In this document: positions 1-8,982 of the stretch, one piece after another | How the letters are laid out: each line of letters starts with the position of its first letter | Position numbering within the stretch: the first letter of the stretch is position 1 | From: Blautia hansenii | Lineage (GTDB): Bacteria; Bacillota; Clostridia; Lachnospirales; Lachnospiraceae | Length of the DNA stretch: 64,000 bases | Assembly: GCF_013304445.1 (NCBI RefSeq) | Contig: NZ_JAAITA010000009.1 | Coordinates: forward strand, 50,069-114,068 | Direction of reading: 5' to 3' | The notes under the pieces: generated by a model | Databases searched by the model: none | Told to the model about the DNA's origin: nothing | The model's input: the letters and a program-made list of their open reading frames with translations, nothing else | Position numbers and translations under genes: made by a program

Positions 1-1
1 G

Positions 2-349
2 CAGGAAATTCCGCATGACTATTATGAAGCGGCGGAACTGGACGGAGCAACGGGAATTAAGAGCTTTTTCCACATTACCGTGCCGCTGCTGTCCCCCACC
101 ATTTTCTTTGTACTGGTGACCCGTGTCATTGGTTCTCTGCAGGTATTTGACCTGATTTATATGGTTATAGATAAGAGTAACCCGGCTCTGGAAAAAACGC
201 AGTCTTTGGTATACCTGTTCTATAAATATGCATTTATCAATAAGAACATGGGATACGGGGCAACGATTGTTGTGGTGCTTCTTGTAATTACGATGATTAT
301 TACTGCATTCCAGATGATTGGACAGAAAAAATGGGTATTTTATAATTAA
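2..349 (+). CDS. Carbohydrate ABC transporter permease, C-terminal part
   Basis: Only the last ~115 codons are present; the gene runs off the left edge, and the reading frame is open from base 2. The cytoplasmic EAA loop that docks the ATPase is visible at once (E-A-A-E-L-D-G-A from base 26), followed by two hydrophobic helices. This is the MalF/MsmF half of a CUT1-family sugar importer. It lies 12 bases before a second permease of the MalG type, the usual pairing, and upstream of two alpha-galactosidases. The inferred substrate is therefore an alpha-galactoside such as raffinose or melibiose, taken up across the cell membrane. Confidence 0.9.
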   Translation, partial: QEIPHDYYEAAELDGATGIKSFFHITVPLLSPTIFFVLVTRVIGSLQVFDLIYMVIDKSNPALEKTQSLVYLFYKYAFINKNMGYGATIVVVLLVITMIITAFQMIGQKKWVFYN

Positions 350-361
350 GGGGGGAGCAGA

Positions 362-1201
362 ATGGATAGCATGGAAACAAAAAAGAAAGTCGTTACGGCT
401 GTCATACATATTGTCCTGATTCTGGTGTCAATCACGATGCTGGTTCCGTTTTTGTGGATGATACTGACGGCATTTAAGTCTGTTACGGAAGCAACCTCTG
501 TAGACCCCTTTGTAATTTTTCCGAAGGTGTGGAGAACAGATGCGTTTAAGGCGGTTGTCAATAACATGAATTTCCTGCTTTTGTATAAAAATACACTGCT
601 GTTGATTTTCTTCCGTGTAGTATGCGCGGTTGTGACAGCGACTATGGCGGGATATGCTTTCGGACGGCTGAACTTTAAGGGGAAGAATTTCTGCTTTTCA
701 CTGGTATTGATTCAGATGATGGTTCCGGTACAGATTTTCATTATTCCTCAGTATTTGATGGTCAGCAAAATGGGTATGCTGAACACAATTTTTGCCCTGG
801 TATTTCCGGGTATGGTTACTGCATTTGGTACGTTCCTTCTTCGCCAGGGATATATGGGACTTCCAAATGATTTGGAGGAAGCGGCCAGACTGGACGGCTG
901 TAATATCGGTCAGACATTCCTGTACATTATGGCGCCTCTGACACGTTCCAGTATGGTGGCGCTGGGAATCTTCACAGCAGTGTTTGCGTTTAAAGATTTG
1001 ATGTGGCCTATGATTGTCAATACAGATAAGGATATGCTGGTATTGTCCTCCGCACTTGCGAAAATGCAGGGACAGTATATTTCCAAGTTCCCGGAATTAA
1101 TGGCAGCTTCTCTGATTGCCTGCGTTCCTATGATTATTATTTATGTGATTTTCCAGAAACAATTTATCGAAGGTATTGCTACCAGCGGTGGTAAATTATA
1201 A
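362..1201 (+). CDS. Carbohydrate ABC transporter permease (MalG/MsmG type)
   Basis: 279 residues with about six membrane helices and an EAA loop near residue 172 (E-E-A-A-R-L-D-G-C), as in the second permease of CUT1 sugar importers. A purine-rich ribosome site (GGGGGGAG) precedes the ATG. It forms the transmembrane channel with the partial permease just upstream. The solute-binding protein should lie left of the window, and the ATPase is probably a shared MsmK-type protein elsewhere, since none is encoded here. A strong hairpin follows the gene, so its expression may be uncoupled from the alpha-galactosidase behind it. Confidence 0.93.
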   Translation: MDSMETKKKVVTAVIHIVLILVSITMLVPFLWMILTAFKSVTEATSVDPFVIFPKVWRTDAFKAVVNNMNFLLLYKNTLLLIFFRVVCAVVTATMAGYAFGRLNFKGKNFCFSLVLIQMMVPVQIFIIPQYLMVSKMGMLNTIFALVFPGMVTAFGTFLLRQGYMGLPNDLEEAARLDGCNIGQTFLYIMAPLTRSSMVALGIFTAVFAFKDLMWPMIVNTDKDMLVLSSALAKMQGQYISKFPELMAASLIACVPMIIIYVIFQKQFIEGIATSGGKL

Positions 1202-1222
1202 AAACACAGCAAACACAGAATG

Positions 1223-1255
1223 GGCTGGCGCAAAAAAGTAAGCGCCGGCCTTTTT
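1223..1255 (+). terminator. Intrinsic terminator or attenuator inside the sugar operon
   Basis: GGCTGGCGC (1223-1231) pairs with GCGCCGGCC (1242-1250), nine pairs with one G-U, across a ten-base A-rich loop and followed by TTTTT. It sits between the permease and the GH36 gene, only about 20 bases before the latter's ATG. It could allow partial read-through so that transporter and enzyme are made in different amounts. Confidence 0.7.
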
Positions 1256-1273
1256 AAAAGGAGGATTTCAAAT

Positions 1274-3496
1274 ATGGGGATTTTATTTCACCAGGAAACA
1301 AAAACATTTCATCTTTATAATAAAGAAGTCAGCTATATAATCCGTATTATGGAGAACGGGCAGCTGGAAAATCTGTATTACGGAAAGGCCATCCGGGACC
1401 GGGAGGATTTCACGCATCTTCATGAAGAAATGTCCCGTCCACTGACTTCGGTGTGCATTCCGGAACCGGGTGTGTTGAACATGCAGTGCACGAAGCAGGA
1501 ATATCCGGTATACGGCACAGGGGATTACAGAAGTCCTGCTTTTACGGTGAAACAGGAAAGCGGCAGTAAGGTGGTAAATTTCACTTATGTATCTCATGAG
1601 ATGTATCATGGTAAAAAAGCAATTACTCCTCTTCCTGCGGTTTATACAAACAGTGATGAGGAAGCATGTACGCTGGAACTTCACCTGCATGACCAGATGA
1701 TGCATACAGATTTGGTACTGACCTATACAATTTTTGAGGAATATCCGGTAATTACCAGACATGCAGCAGTTTGCCATAAGGGAGAAGAACCGATTACTCT
1801 GGAAAAAGTCATGAGTATGAGTGTGGAATTTCAGGATATGGATTTTGAGATGGTGCAGCTTTCCGGAGCGTGGGCGAGAGAGCGTTATGTGAAAGAGCGG
1901 AAGCTGGAAATGGGAATCCAGGCGATACAGGGGATTAACGGAACCGGCTGCGGCGCAGAGCACAATCCGTTTCTGGCACTGAAAAGGCCGGAGGCCACAG
2001 AGCAGCAGGGAGAAGTCTATGGCTTCAGTCTGGTATACAGCGGCAACTTCCTGGCTCAGACCGAGGTTTCCACCTTTGATATGACCAGGGTAATGCTGGG
2101 AATCCATCCGGAAGGCTTTAGCTGGAAGCTGGAAAAAGGCGAAACCTTCCAGACGCCGGAGGCCGTGCTGGTATACAGTGACAAAGGTCTGAATAAAATG
2201 AGCCAGGTATACCACAGATTGTACAGAAGAAATCTTATGAGAGGAAACTGGAAAGAACAGCCCCGTCCCATTTTGTTGAACAACTGGGAGGCAACTTATT
2301 TTGATTTTACAGAGGAGAAAATTCTGGATATTGCTGCAAAGGCAAAGGAAGCAGGCGTGGAACTGTTTGTTCTGGATGATGGCTGGTTTGGAACCAGAAA
2401 TGATGATTACAGAGGTCTGGGAGACTGGGTGGTGAATCTGGAAAAACTGCCGGACGGCATTGCAGGATTGTCCCGAAAAGTGGAGGCTCTGGGATTAAAG
2501 TTTGGTCTTTGGGTAGAACTTGAAATGGTGAATAAGGACAGTGATTTATACCGGGCACATCCCGATTGGATTATTGGAGTGCCGGGCAGGTTTGAGTCTC
2601 ATGGAAGACACCAGCATGTACTGGACTTTTCCAGGAAAGAGGTAGTGGATTACATTTATGAAATGATTTCAAAAGTGATTCGGGAATCTCGGATTTCCTA
2701 TATAAAATGGGATATGAACCGTTATATGACCGAACCGTACAGCAGAGGTGCGGCGGCAGATGAGCAGGGAAAAGTCATGCATCGGTATATTTTGGGTGTG
2801 TATGATTTGTACACCAGACTGACACAGGAATTTCCGGAGATTCTCTTTGAATCCTGTGCAAGCGGCGGCGCCCGTTTTGACCCGGCTATGCTGTTTTTTG
2901 CGCCCCAGACCTGGACCAGTGATGACACAGACGCTTCGGAAAGGGCCAAAATTCAGTATGGAACTTCTTATGTGTATCCTCTGGTCAGCATGGGTTCTCA
3001 TGTATCTGCAGTGCCCAATCACCAGATGTTCCGCAGCACACCATTGTCTACCAGGGCTAATATGGCATATTTTGGAACCTTTGGCTATGAATTGGACTTA
3101 AACCTTCTAAGTGAAGAAGAATTGAAGCAGGTAAAAGAGCAGGTAGCTTTTATGAAGAAGTACCGGAAACTGATACAGGTGGATGGAGATTTTTATCGGC
3201 TGTTAAGCCCGTTTAAAGGAAATGAAACGGCATGGATGGTGGTTTCCCAGGATAAAAAGCAGGCAATTGCCGCATTTTATCAGAGATTAAATAAGGTCAA
3301 CGCTTCCTGGCTGCGGTTCAGGCTTCAGGGATTGGACAAAGATATGCTATATGAGATAAAATGTGAAGAAAAAGTATATCAGGCTTACGGAGACGAATTG
3401 ATGTATGCGGGAATTCCAATAGACAGAGAACGTCTGAATAAAAACGGCGGAGACTTTGCGTCACTGCTGTTTGTTCTGCAGGAGGCAGAGCGGTAG
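1274..3496 (+). CDS. Alpha-galactosidase, glycoside hydrolase family 36
   Basis: 740 residues. It removes terminal alpha-1,6-galactose from raffinose-family sugars or melibiose in the cytoplasm. The GH36 layout is clear: an N-terminal beta-supersandwich, a TIM barrel, and a C-terminal beta-domain. The nucleophile motif K-W-D-M-N-R places the catalytic Asp at about residue 480, and S-D-D-T-D-A places the acid/base at about 550; their ~70-residue spacing matches known bacterial AgaA-type enzymes. The ATG at 1274 was chosen because AAGGAGG lies just ahead; an in-frame ATG at 1220 would read through the terminator hairpin. No signal peptide is seen. Confidence 0.95.
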   Translation: MGILFHQETKTFHLYNKEVSYIIRIMENGQLENLYYGKAIRDREDFTHLHEEMSRPLTSVCIPEPGVLNMQCTKQEYPVYGTGDYRSPAFTVKQESGSKVVNFTYVSHEMYHGKKAITPLPAVYTNSDEEACTLELHLHDQMMHTDLVLTYTIFEEYPVITRHAAVCHKGEEPITLEKVMSMSVEFQDMDFEMVQLSGAWARERYVKERKLEMGIQAIQGINGTGCGAEHNPFLALKRPEATEQQGEVYGFSLVYSGNFLAQTEVSTFDMTRVMLGIHPEGFSWKLEKGETFQTPEAVLVYSDKGLNKMSQVYHRLYRRNLMRGNWKEQPRPILLNNWEATYFDFTEEKILDIAAKAKEAGVELFVLDDGWFGTRNDDYRGLGDWVVNLEKLPDGIAGLSRKVEALGLKFGLWVELEMVNKDSDLYRAHPDWIIGVPGRFESHGRHQHVLDFSRKEVVDYIYEMISKVIRESRISYIKWDMNRYMTEPYSRGAAADEQGKVMHRYILGVYDLYTRLTQEFPEILFESCASGGARFDPAMLFFAPQTWTSDDTDASERAKIQYGTSYVYPLVSMGSHVSAVPNHQMFRSTPLSTRANMAYFGTFGYELDLNLLSEEELKQVKEQVAFMKKYRKLIQVDGDFYRLLSPFKGNETAWMVVSQDKKQAIAAFYQRLNKVNASWLRFRLQGLDKDMLYEIKCEEKVYQAYGDELMYAGIPIDRERLNKNGGDFASLLFVLQEAER

Positions 3497-3512
3497 AGCC
3501 TGAGGTAAAGGA

Positions 3513-4439
3513 GTGGAGGATTTGAGCCGTACAGTGGGATTTACCAGTCATGCCAGGTATAAATGTCTGGAGGATTTGCAGAAAGATTCTGTAGATTTGT
3601 GTGTGACATACTGCGGATGGGAATACTGTAACCCGGGTTATCGTTTTGGGCCAAATAAAAGAGAAGCGTATGTTCTTCATATTATAAAGAAGGGCAAGGG
3701 AAAACTGGAAATGAATAAGAGGGTATATGAACTGCAGGCTGGAGATGCGTTCTTTATTCCGCCGGGGGTGGAAGCGTGGTATGAGGCAGACCGGGAGGAC
3801 CCCTGGTGTTATATGTGGGTGGGGTTTGTAGGGATTAAAGCAGATGAGTGCATGAGCGGCGCTGGGTTTTCTCAGAGAAGTCCTGTCAGAAAAGTTCACT
3901 GTGTCAAAGAGGTAGGTGGGTATATTGACCAGATGTTGGAAGCGCATCAGCTTACTTACGGAGATGAGTTAAAAAGGAATGCCATGCTGTTTTTATGCTT
4001 TTCCGTACTGATGGACGACTACCGGCAGAATTTCGCGGGAGGGGGTATTTCTGCAAATCATCCATACCCTGGTTCTGTATACGTCAAGCACGCTATGGAG
4101 TACATCAAGCATCATTACAATGAGTCGGTAAAAATCGGAGATTTAGCAGATTTTATCGGGGTCAACAGAAGTTATCTCACCAGCAGTTTTAAGAAAACGA
4201 CAGGCTGCTCTCCTCAGGAATTTCTGGTAAACCTGCGTATGGATAAGGCCAAATCTTTGCTGAAAAAGACGGATTTGTCCATTAATGCAGTAGCCGGTGC
4301 AGTGGGGTATACAGACCAGCTTGCATTTTCCAAGGTTTTCAAAAAACATTGTGGGAAAAGCCCCCGCATGTACCGGGAAGAGAAAAGCGAACTGGTAATT
4401 TTGAAAGACAAAGGTTATTCTATCACAGAAAAGTTATAA
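3513..4439 (+). CDS. AraC-family transcription regulator of the galactoside operon
   Basis: 308 residues with a GTG start preceded by GAGG. The N-terminal ~170 residues look like an AraC-type cupin sugar-sensing domain (G-D-A-F-F-I-P-P-G-V). Residues ~195-300 form the double helix-turn-helix, with the typical end P-R-M-Y-R-E-E. It starts 16 bases after the GH36 gene and is followed by a GH4 enzyme, the arrangement of RafR/MsmR regulators of raffinose and melibiose utilisation. It is inferred to activate this operon when an alpha-galactoside is bound. Confidence 0.92.
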   Translation: MEDLSRTVGFTSHARYKCLEDLQKDSVDLCVTYCGWEYCNPGYRFGPNKREAYVLHIIKKGKGKLEMNKRVYELQAGDAFFIPPGVEAWYEADREDPWCYMWVGFVGIKADECMSGAGFSQRSPVRKVHCVKEVGGYIDQMLEAHQLTYGDELKRNAMLFLCFSVLMDDYRQNFAGGGISANHPYPGSVYVKHAMEYIKHHYNESVKIGDLADFIGVNRSYLTSSFKKTTGCSPQEFLVNLRMDKAKSLLKKTDLSINAVAGAVGYTDQLAFSKVFKKHCGKSPRMYREEKSELVILKDKGYSITEKL

Positions 4440-4460
4440 CGAGAAAAGGAGATGGGTATT

Positions 4461-5783
4461 ATGGTAAAAATTACATTTATGGGTGCAGGGAGCACGGTTT
4501 TTGCAAGAAATGTACTGGGGGATTGTATGTGTACGCCGGCGCTTCGGGAGAGCGAAATTGCTTTGTATGACATTGATGAAAAGAGGCTGGAGGATTCCCG
4601 GATTATTTTGAGCGCCATTAATCACAATGTAAACGAAGACCGGGCAGTGATTAAGACGTATTTGGGCGCGGAAAACAGAAAAGAGGCTCTGCGGAATGCG
4701 GATTTTGTGGTAAATGCCATTCAGGTGGGCGGATACGACCCCTGTACTATTACGGATTTTGAAATTCCCAAGAAATACGGTTTGAGACAGACTATTGCCG
4801 ATACACTGGGAATCGGAGGCATTATGCGGGCTCTCCGCACCATTCCTGTGTTGGAAGAATTTGCAAGAGATATGGAGGAGGTTTGCCCTGACACCCTGTT
4901 TTTGAACTATTCCAATCCTATGGCTATGCTTACAGGTTATATGCAGAGATACACAAAAATCAGAACGGTAGGGCTCTGTCATAGTGTGCAGGTGTGCTCA
5001 GAAAAGCTGTTGGAAGGGCTGGATATGAAGGATAAGCTGGAGGGCCGGCAGGAATTGATTGCAGGTATTAACCACATGGCATGGCTGTTGGAAATCCGGG
5101 ACAAAGACGGAAATGATTTGTATCCTGAAATAAAAAAACGCGCGGCCCAAAAGAACAGCAGTGAAAAGCATGAGGATATGGTGCGTTATGAATATATCCG
5201 TCATCTGGGATATTACTGTACAGAGTCCAGCGAGCATAATGCAGAGTACAATCCGTTCTTTATTAAGTCCAAATATCCGGAAATGATTGAAGAATTTAAT
5301 ATTCCTCTGGACGAGTATCCAAGGCGCTGCGTGAATCAGATTGAAGGCTGGGAAAAGGAACGCGAAGATATTTTAAGAGACGGTAAGATTACCCATGAGA
5401 GAAGCCATGAATATGCTTCTTATATTATGGAGGCAGTTGTCACAGACAAGCCATATAAAATTGGCGGAAATGTACTGAACAACGGATATATTGACAATCT
5501 TCCGGCAGACGCCTGTGTGGAAGTTCCATGCTATATTGACGGCACAGGCGTGCACCCGGTGAAGGTAGGGAAACTTCCTACCCAGCTGGCAGCTATGAAC
5601 AGCTCCAATATCAGTCCACAGCTTCTGACCATCGAAGCAGCGGTGACAAAGGACAGGCAGAAAATCTATCAGGCCGCCATGATGGATCCGCATACAGGGG
5701 CGGAACTGAATATTCAGGATATTATCCGTATGTGCGACGAACTCATAGAAGCGCATGGGGAATATATGAAGGCGTATAAGTAG
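4461..5783 (+). CDS. melA: Alpha-galactosidase/6-phospho-glycosidase, GH4 family
   Basis: 440 residues. GH4 enzymes use NAD+ and Mn2+ in an oxidation-elimination mechanism unlike other glycosidases. The Rossmann motif (F-M-G-A-G-S) is at the N-terminus. The metal-binding C-H-S motif is at about residue 173, and the conserved H-N-A-E-Y-N-P stretch is also present. The ATG at 4461 fits the ribosome site AAAAGGAG; the ATG at 4452 sits directly on it. The AraC regulator and GH36 neighbours favour alpha-galactosidase (MelA) over a phospho-alpha-glucosidase, since no PTS gene is in sight. Having GH36 and GH4 enzymes together gives two independent routes to the same cleavage. Confidence 0.88.
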   Translation: MVKITFMGAGSTVFARNVLGDCMCTPALRESEIALYDIDEKRLEDSRIILSAINHNVNEDRAVIKTYLGAENRKEALRNADFVVNAIQVGGYDPCTITDFEIPKKYGLRQTIADTLGIGGIMRALRTIPVLEEFARDMEEVCPDTLFLNYSNPMAMLTGYMQRYTKIRTVGLCHSVQVCSEKLLEGLDMKDKLEGRQELIAGINHMAWLLEIRDKDGNDLYPEIKKRAAQKNSSEKHEDMVRYEYIRHLGYYCTESSEHNAEYNPFFIKSKYPEMIEEFNIPLDEYPRRCVNQIEGWEKEREDILRDGKITHERSHEYASYIMEAVVTDKPYKIGGNVLNNGYIDNLPADACVEVPCYIDGTGVHPVKVGKLPTQLAAMNSSNISPQLLTIEAAVTKDRQKIYQAAMMDPHTGAELNIQDIIRMCDELIEAHGEYMKAYK

Positions 5784-5810
5784 AAATGAAAAGAAACAAA
5801 TAAATAAAGC

Positions 5811-5872
5811 AGGGATGTGATGGAACCAGCATATCAGAAAAAGTTAAGCTGTTTGTTTTCTGTCACATCCCT
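5811..5872. terminator. Long-loop inverted repeat between convergent genes
   Basis: AGGGATGTGA (5811-5820) and TCACATCCCT (5863-5872) form a perfect ten-base inverted repeat with a 42-base loop between the convergent melA and C-S lyase genes. There is no clear T-run on the plus side, so this is only a possible bidirectional terminator. Confidence 0.4.
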
Positions 5873-5890
5873 GTCTGCATGAAAAAGATA

Positions 5891-7072
5891 TCAGCGGTTA
5901 TCCAGTGCAGCTTTCAACTGTTCCATTGCCTGTTTCAGCACACTTCTTGGACAGCCGATATTCAGCCGCATATGCCCCTCGCCGTTTATGCCGAAAATTT
6001 CGCCGCTGTTCAGCCAGATTTTGGCTTTGTTCAGAAGGAAATCGTTCAGTTCTTCCTGTGTCATGCCAAGCGCGGAGAAATCCAACCAGGCCAGGTAAGT
6101 GCCGTCCAGAGGCATCATGGCAATCTGGGGAAGGTTGACGGCAAGAAAGTTCTGTACATAGTCCGCGTTTTCCTTTATGTAAACTAAAAGCTGCTCCAGC
6201 CAGTCTGCGCCGTAAGCATAGGCTGCCTTGCAGGCTTCCATGGACACCAGATTGATGATGTCCAGTCCGGCGCTGTCCATTTCTTCCTGGAAAGCTGTCC
6301 GCAAGCCTGAATTGGGAATAAAGATATTGGACAATCCCAGTCCGGCAATGTTGAAGGTCTTGCTGGGAGCTGTGCAGACAATACAATTTTCCTGCATTTC
6401 TTTATTTAAAGGCGCAAATTCTGTATGTTCGTGTCCCGGAAATACAAAATCATGGTGAATTTCATCTGCCACAACTTTTACCTTGTATTTCAGACAAAGA
6501 GCAATGAGACGCTCCAGTTCGTCCTTTGTCCAGACGCGTCCGCCTGGATTGTGTGGAGTGCAGAGAATCAACAGCTTCACCTGTTCTTTTGCAAACTGTT
6601 CTTCGATTTTGTCAAAATCCATATAAAAACGGTGGTCTTCCCCCAGTGCCAGCGGATTTTCGACCAGTTTTCGTCCGTTGCGGACTACCGCATTTTTGAA
6701 AGGGTGGTAAACCGGCTGCATAATCATAACAGAATCCTCTGGCTTGGTCAGAGCTTTGATAGCAATGGAAATAGCGCAGACAACTCCGGGTGTGCACACG
6801 AGCCATTCTTTTTTTGGCGTCCAGTGGTGCCTTTTCGTCATCCAGTCTATTACGGCATGGTAGTAGTCCTCCTTTGGACTGGAATATCCGAAAATACCGA
6901 AAGCCCCGGCCTTTTCCACTGCCTGGCAAACTTCATCGGGAGAGCGGAAATCCATATCTGCTACCCAAAGAGGCAGAACATCCTGAGGAACATGGTATTT
7001 TTCTTTGAAAGCGTGCTTGATTGATGTAGTATTCGTACGGTCAATACAAGTGTCAAAATTGTACGTTGTCAT
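5891..7072 (-). CDS. PLP-dependent C-S lyase, MalY/PatB family
   Basis: 393 residues, full length for the family. Fold-type I aminotransferase-like enzyme; the PLP lysine is about residue 238 in A-P-S-K-T-F-N-I-A-G. Other hallmarks are V-A-D-M-D-F-R near the N-terminus, T-P-H-N-P-G-G and A-D-E-I-H-H-D. PatB/MalY enzymes cleave cystathionine or cysteine S-conjugates to pyruvate, ammonia and a thiol. AAAGGGG precedes the ATG. It is a single gene, divergent from the HAD phosphatase. An aminotransferase role cannot be excluded from sequence alone. Confidence 0.9.
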   Translation of the reverse strand: MTTYNFDTCIDRTNTTSIKHAFKEKYHVPQDVLPLWVADMDFRSPDEVCQAVEKAGAFGIFGYSSPKEDYYHAVIDWMTKRHHWTPKKEWLVCTPGVVCAISIAIKALTKPEDSVMIMQPVYHPFKNAVVRNGRKLVENPLALGEDHRFYMDFDKIEEQFAKEQVKLLILCTPHNPGGRVWTKDELERLIALCLKYKVKVVADEIHHDFVFPGHEHTEFAPLNKEMQENCIVCTAPSKTFNIAGLGLSNIFIPNSGLRTAFQEEMDSAGLDIINLVSMEACKAAYAYGADWLEQLLVYIKENADYVQNFLAVNLPQIAMMPLDGTYLAWLDFSALGMTQEELNDFLLNKAKIWLNSGEIFGINGEGHMRLNIGCPRSVLKQAMEQLKAALDNR

Positions 7073-7186
7073 AAGTATAAAAACCCCTTTCTGTCAGTAA
7101 AATAAAAGCACACTTATTATAGCACGGAAAGGCAGATTTCCAATAGTCTGTTTTCTGAATTCCCGGAATTTTAAAAGATTCTTTCT

Positions 7187-7214
7187 TGCGGCAGACCGGG
7201 CAAGCGGGTATAAT
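7187..7214 (+). promoter_or_regulatory. Probable promoter of the HAD hydrolase gene
   Basis: TTGCGG (7187-7192) and a perfect TATAAT (7209-7214) are separated by 16 bases, about 40 bases ahead of the GTG start at 7255. Confidence 0.55.
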
Positions 7215-7254
7215 AGAAAGCAAAGAAATACCATGAGCAACAGGGGGATAAGAA

Positions 7255-8100
7255 GTGAAAGAAGCAATTAAAGAATTTGAAAAAACAAAAGATTTTTTAA
7301 TCTGTGTGGATTCTGACGGCTGTGTGCTGGATACCATGGACGTGAAGCACATGCGCTGCCTGGGGCCATGTCTGGTACATGTATGGAATCTGGAGGAGTA
7401 CAGAGATGAAATTATCCGGTTGTGGAGAAAGGTGAATCTGTTTAGCCCGGCAAGGGGGCTGAATCGTTTCCGGGGATTGGCCAAGGTGCTTGCAGAGATT
7501 CATGAAAACTATGTCCGGGTGGAAGGGCTTTCGGAATATATTTACTGGGTGCAGACGACCAGAGAACATTCTGACGAGAGTCTGGAAGAGGCTTTTGAGC
7601 GTACGGGAAGCAGTTGCATCAGAAAAGCTATGGAGTGGTCGAATCTTGTTAATCAGTCCATGGCCATGATTTCCGATAAAAAGAAACAGCCTTTTGACGG
7701 TGCGAGGGAAGCACTGGAATCCATCAGAAGTTATGTGGACGTAGTGGTCGTGACGGCTGCCAATGGGGCAGAAATCCGAAAAGAATGGGAGGCTCAGTCG
7801 CTGATTCAGTATACAGACTTATTGGTATCCCAGGAAACCGGAAGAAAAGCAGAGTGTTTAAAGAAACTGGTGCAGAAAGGATATGAGCCGGGACATGTGC
7901 TGATGATAGGCGACTCACCGGCAGATTTGAAGGCTGCAAAAGAAGCCGGAGCGCTTTTTTATCCTGTGCTGGTGTATCAGGAGAGAGAATCCTGGGAAGC
8001 ATTTCCGGAAATATTGAAGCAATTTCTGAAGGGAACCTACAGCAGTGAGGAAGAAGCCAGACAAATTCAAGAATTTCAGAAAAATCTTGGTGTGCAATAA
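7255..8100 (+). CDS. HAD-superfamily hydrolase
   Basis: 281 residues with a GTG start behind AGGGGG. Motif I is D-S-D-G-C-V-L-D at about residues 18-25, motif II is the Thr in V-V-V-T-A-A-N, and the acidic motif is G-D-S-P-A-D. A helical cap lies between motifs I and II. The protein is probably a cytosolic phosphatase or phosphonatase-like enzyme; the substrate cannot be read from sequence. It is monocistronic: own promoter upstream and a strong terminator downstream. Confidence 0.85.
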   Translation: MKEAIKEFEKTKDFLICVDSDGCVLDTMDVKHMRCLGPCLVHVWNLEEYRDEIIRLWRKVNLFSPARGLNRFRGLAKVLAEIHENYVRVEGLSEYIYWVQTTREHSDESLEEAFERTGSSCIRKAMEWSNLVNQSMAMISDKKKQPFDGAREALESIRSYVDVVVVTAANGAEIRKEWEAQSLIQYTDLLVSQETGRKAECLKKLVQKGYEPGHVLMIGDSPADLKAAKEAGALFYPVLVYQERESWEAFPEILKQFLKGTYSSEEEARQIQEFQKNLGVQ

Positions 8101-8121
8101 AGGAATACGGAGGAAAATCGA

Positions 8122-8160
8122 AGAGGAGGCTGCCTGCCATTTCATGGAGCAGTCTCCTCT
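8122..8160. terminator. Bidirectional terminator
   Basis: AGAGGAGGCTGC (8122-8133) pairs with GCAGTCTCCTCT (8149-8160), with one G-U, followed by TTT on the plus side. It lies between the convergent HAD gene and the ABC permease pseudogene. Confidence 0.7.
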
Positions 8161-8166
8161 TTGGCT

Positions 8167-8982
8167 TTAGAGATACAGGTCTTTTTTGTTAAATGCAAGA
8201 ATCCCAAGAGTGTAAAGCAGTACAGCTCCTGCCAATAGTATTACGACTCCAAGGACGGCGCTGCTTTTTCCTGCGATTAAGCCGTCAGCATTGAATAAAG
8301 TAAAGAAGGTGAAATATTTGGCTTTTTCTGCGGTCCCTCCTACATTGGCAAGCATTTGCAGCACATACATCAATGCGGGGACACCAGCCCCTAAAGCAAG
8401 GCTGTATTTGGTGTCGGAAAAAAGGCAGGAGGCAAGAAAACAAATACTGCCAATAAATAAATGCAGACAGAGCAGCCCGCCATTGAGCGCGAGGAGTTTG
8501 GGAATGTCCAGTTCTCACGGAAAGCCCTTTGCAGCACAAGTCAGTTCCAGAATGGTACTGTAGAAAATAAGAAGTACAATACCGCTTATGAGTACGGACA
8601 TTTGTGTAAAGGCAATGGTGCACCGCTTTACCGGTGCCGCAATCAGGGACAGCATAGAGCCTTTGTCAACATATCTGGCAATTAAGGCGTTTCCCCGCAG
8701 TATGCTGAACACCATTGGGAAAATCAGCAGAATAAAGCCATAGAGATAAGACACCATAAAACCCAGCAGATTTGAAGCGTGGGCTTTCATGCCTACAGAG
8801 GCCATCAAATCCGGCATGACTTCCGCAAAATTATCTAGGGTTTTCATCATTTCAGGGTCATACATGCTGATGATAATGGAAATATACAGAGTCATCACTG
8901 CGCCAAAAATCAGAAGCAGCCGGATACTTCCTTTCATTTCCCGTCTATATAAGGTCAGATTCATCATTTTTCTCATCTCCAT
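8167..8982 (-). pseudogene. ABC-2 type permease interrupted by an in-frame TGA
   Basis: One reading frame runs from the ATG at 8982 to the stop at 8167 and encodes a ~270-residue membrane protein with about six helices. It is split by a single TGA at 8517-8515 (after K-G-F-P). Downstream of the TGA the same frame continues without a break (E-L-D-I-P-K-L-L-A-L-N), ending K-K-D-L-Y-L. A one-base change (for example GGA to TGA) explains this. Its 5' end overlaps the equally broken ATPase gene, so the exporter is very likely dead. A sequencing error is the alternative. Confidence 0.8.

Noticed and set aside
1283..2215. 310-residue minus-strand frame opposite the GH36 gene
   Set aside because: Antisense shadow of a well-supported enzyme; no motif and no translation signal.
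5811..5872. Inverted repeat after melA as a riboswitch
   Set aside because: It lies between convergent gene ends with a long loop, so a role in termination is simpler.
8515..8517. TGA in the ABC permease read as selenocysteine or recoding
   Set aside because: No SECIS-like hairpin seen next to it, the position is not a redox site, and the partner ATPase is also dead.
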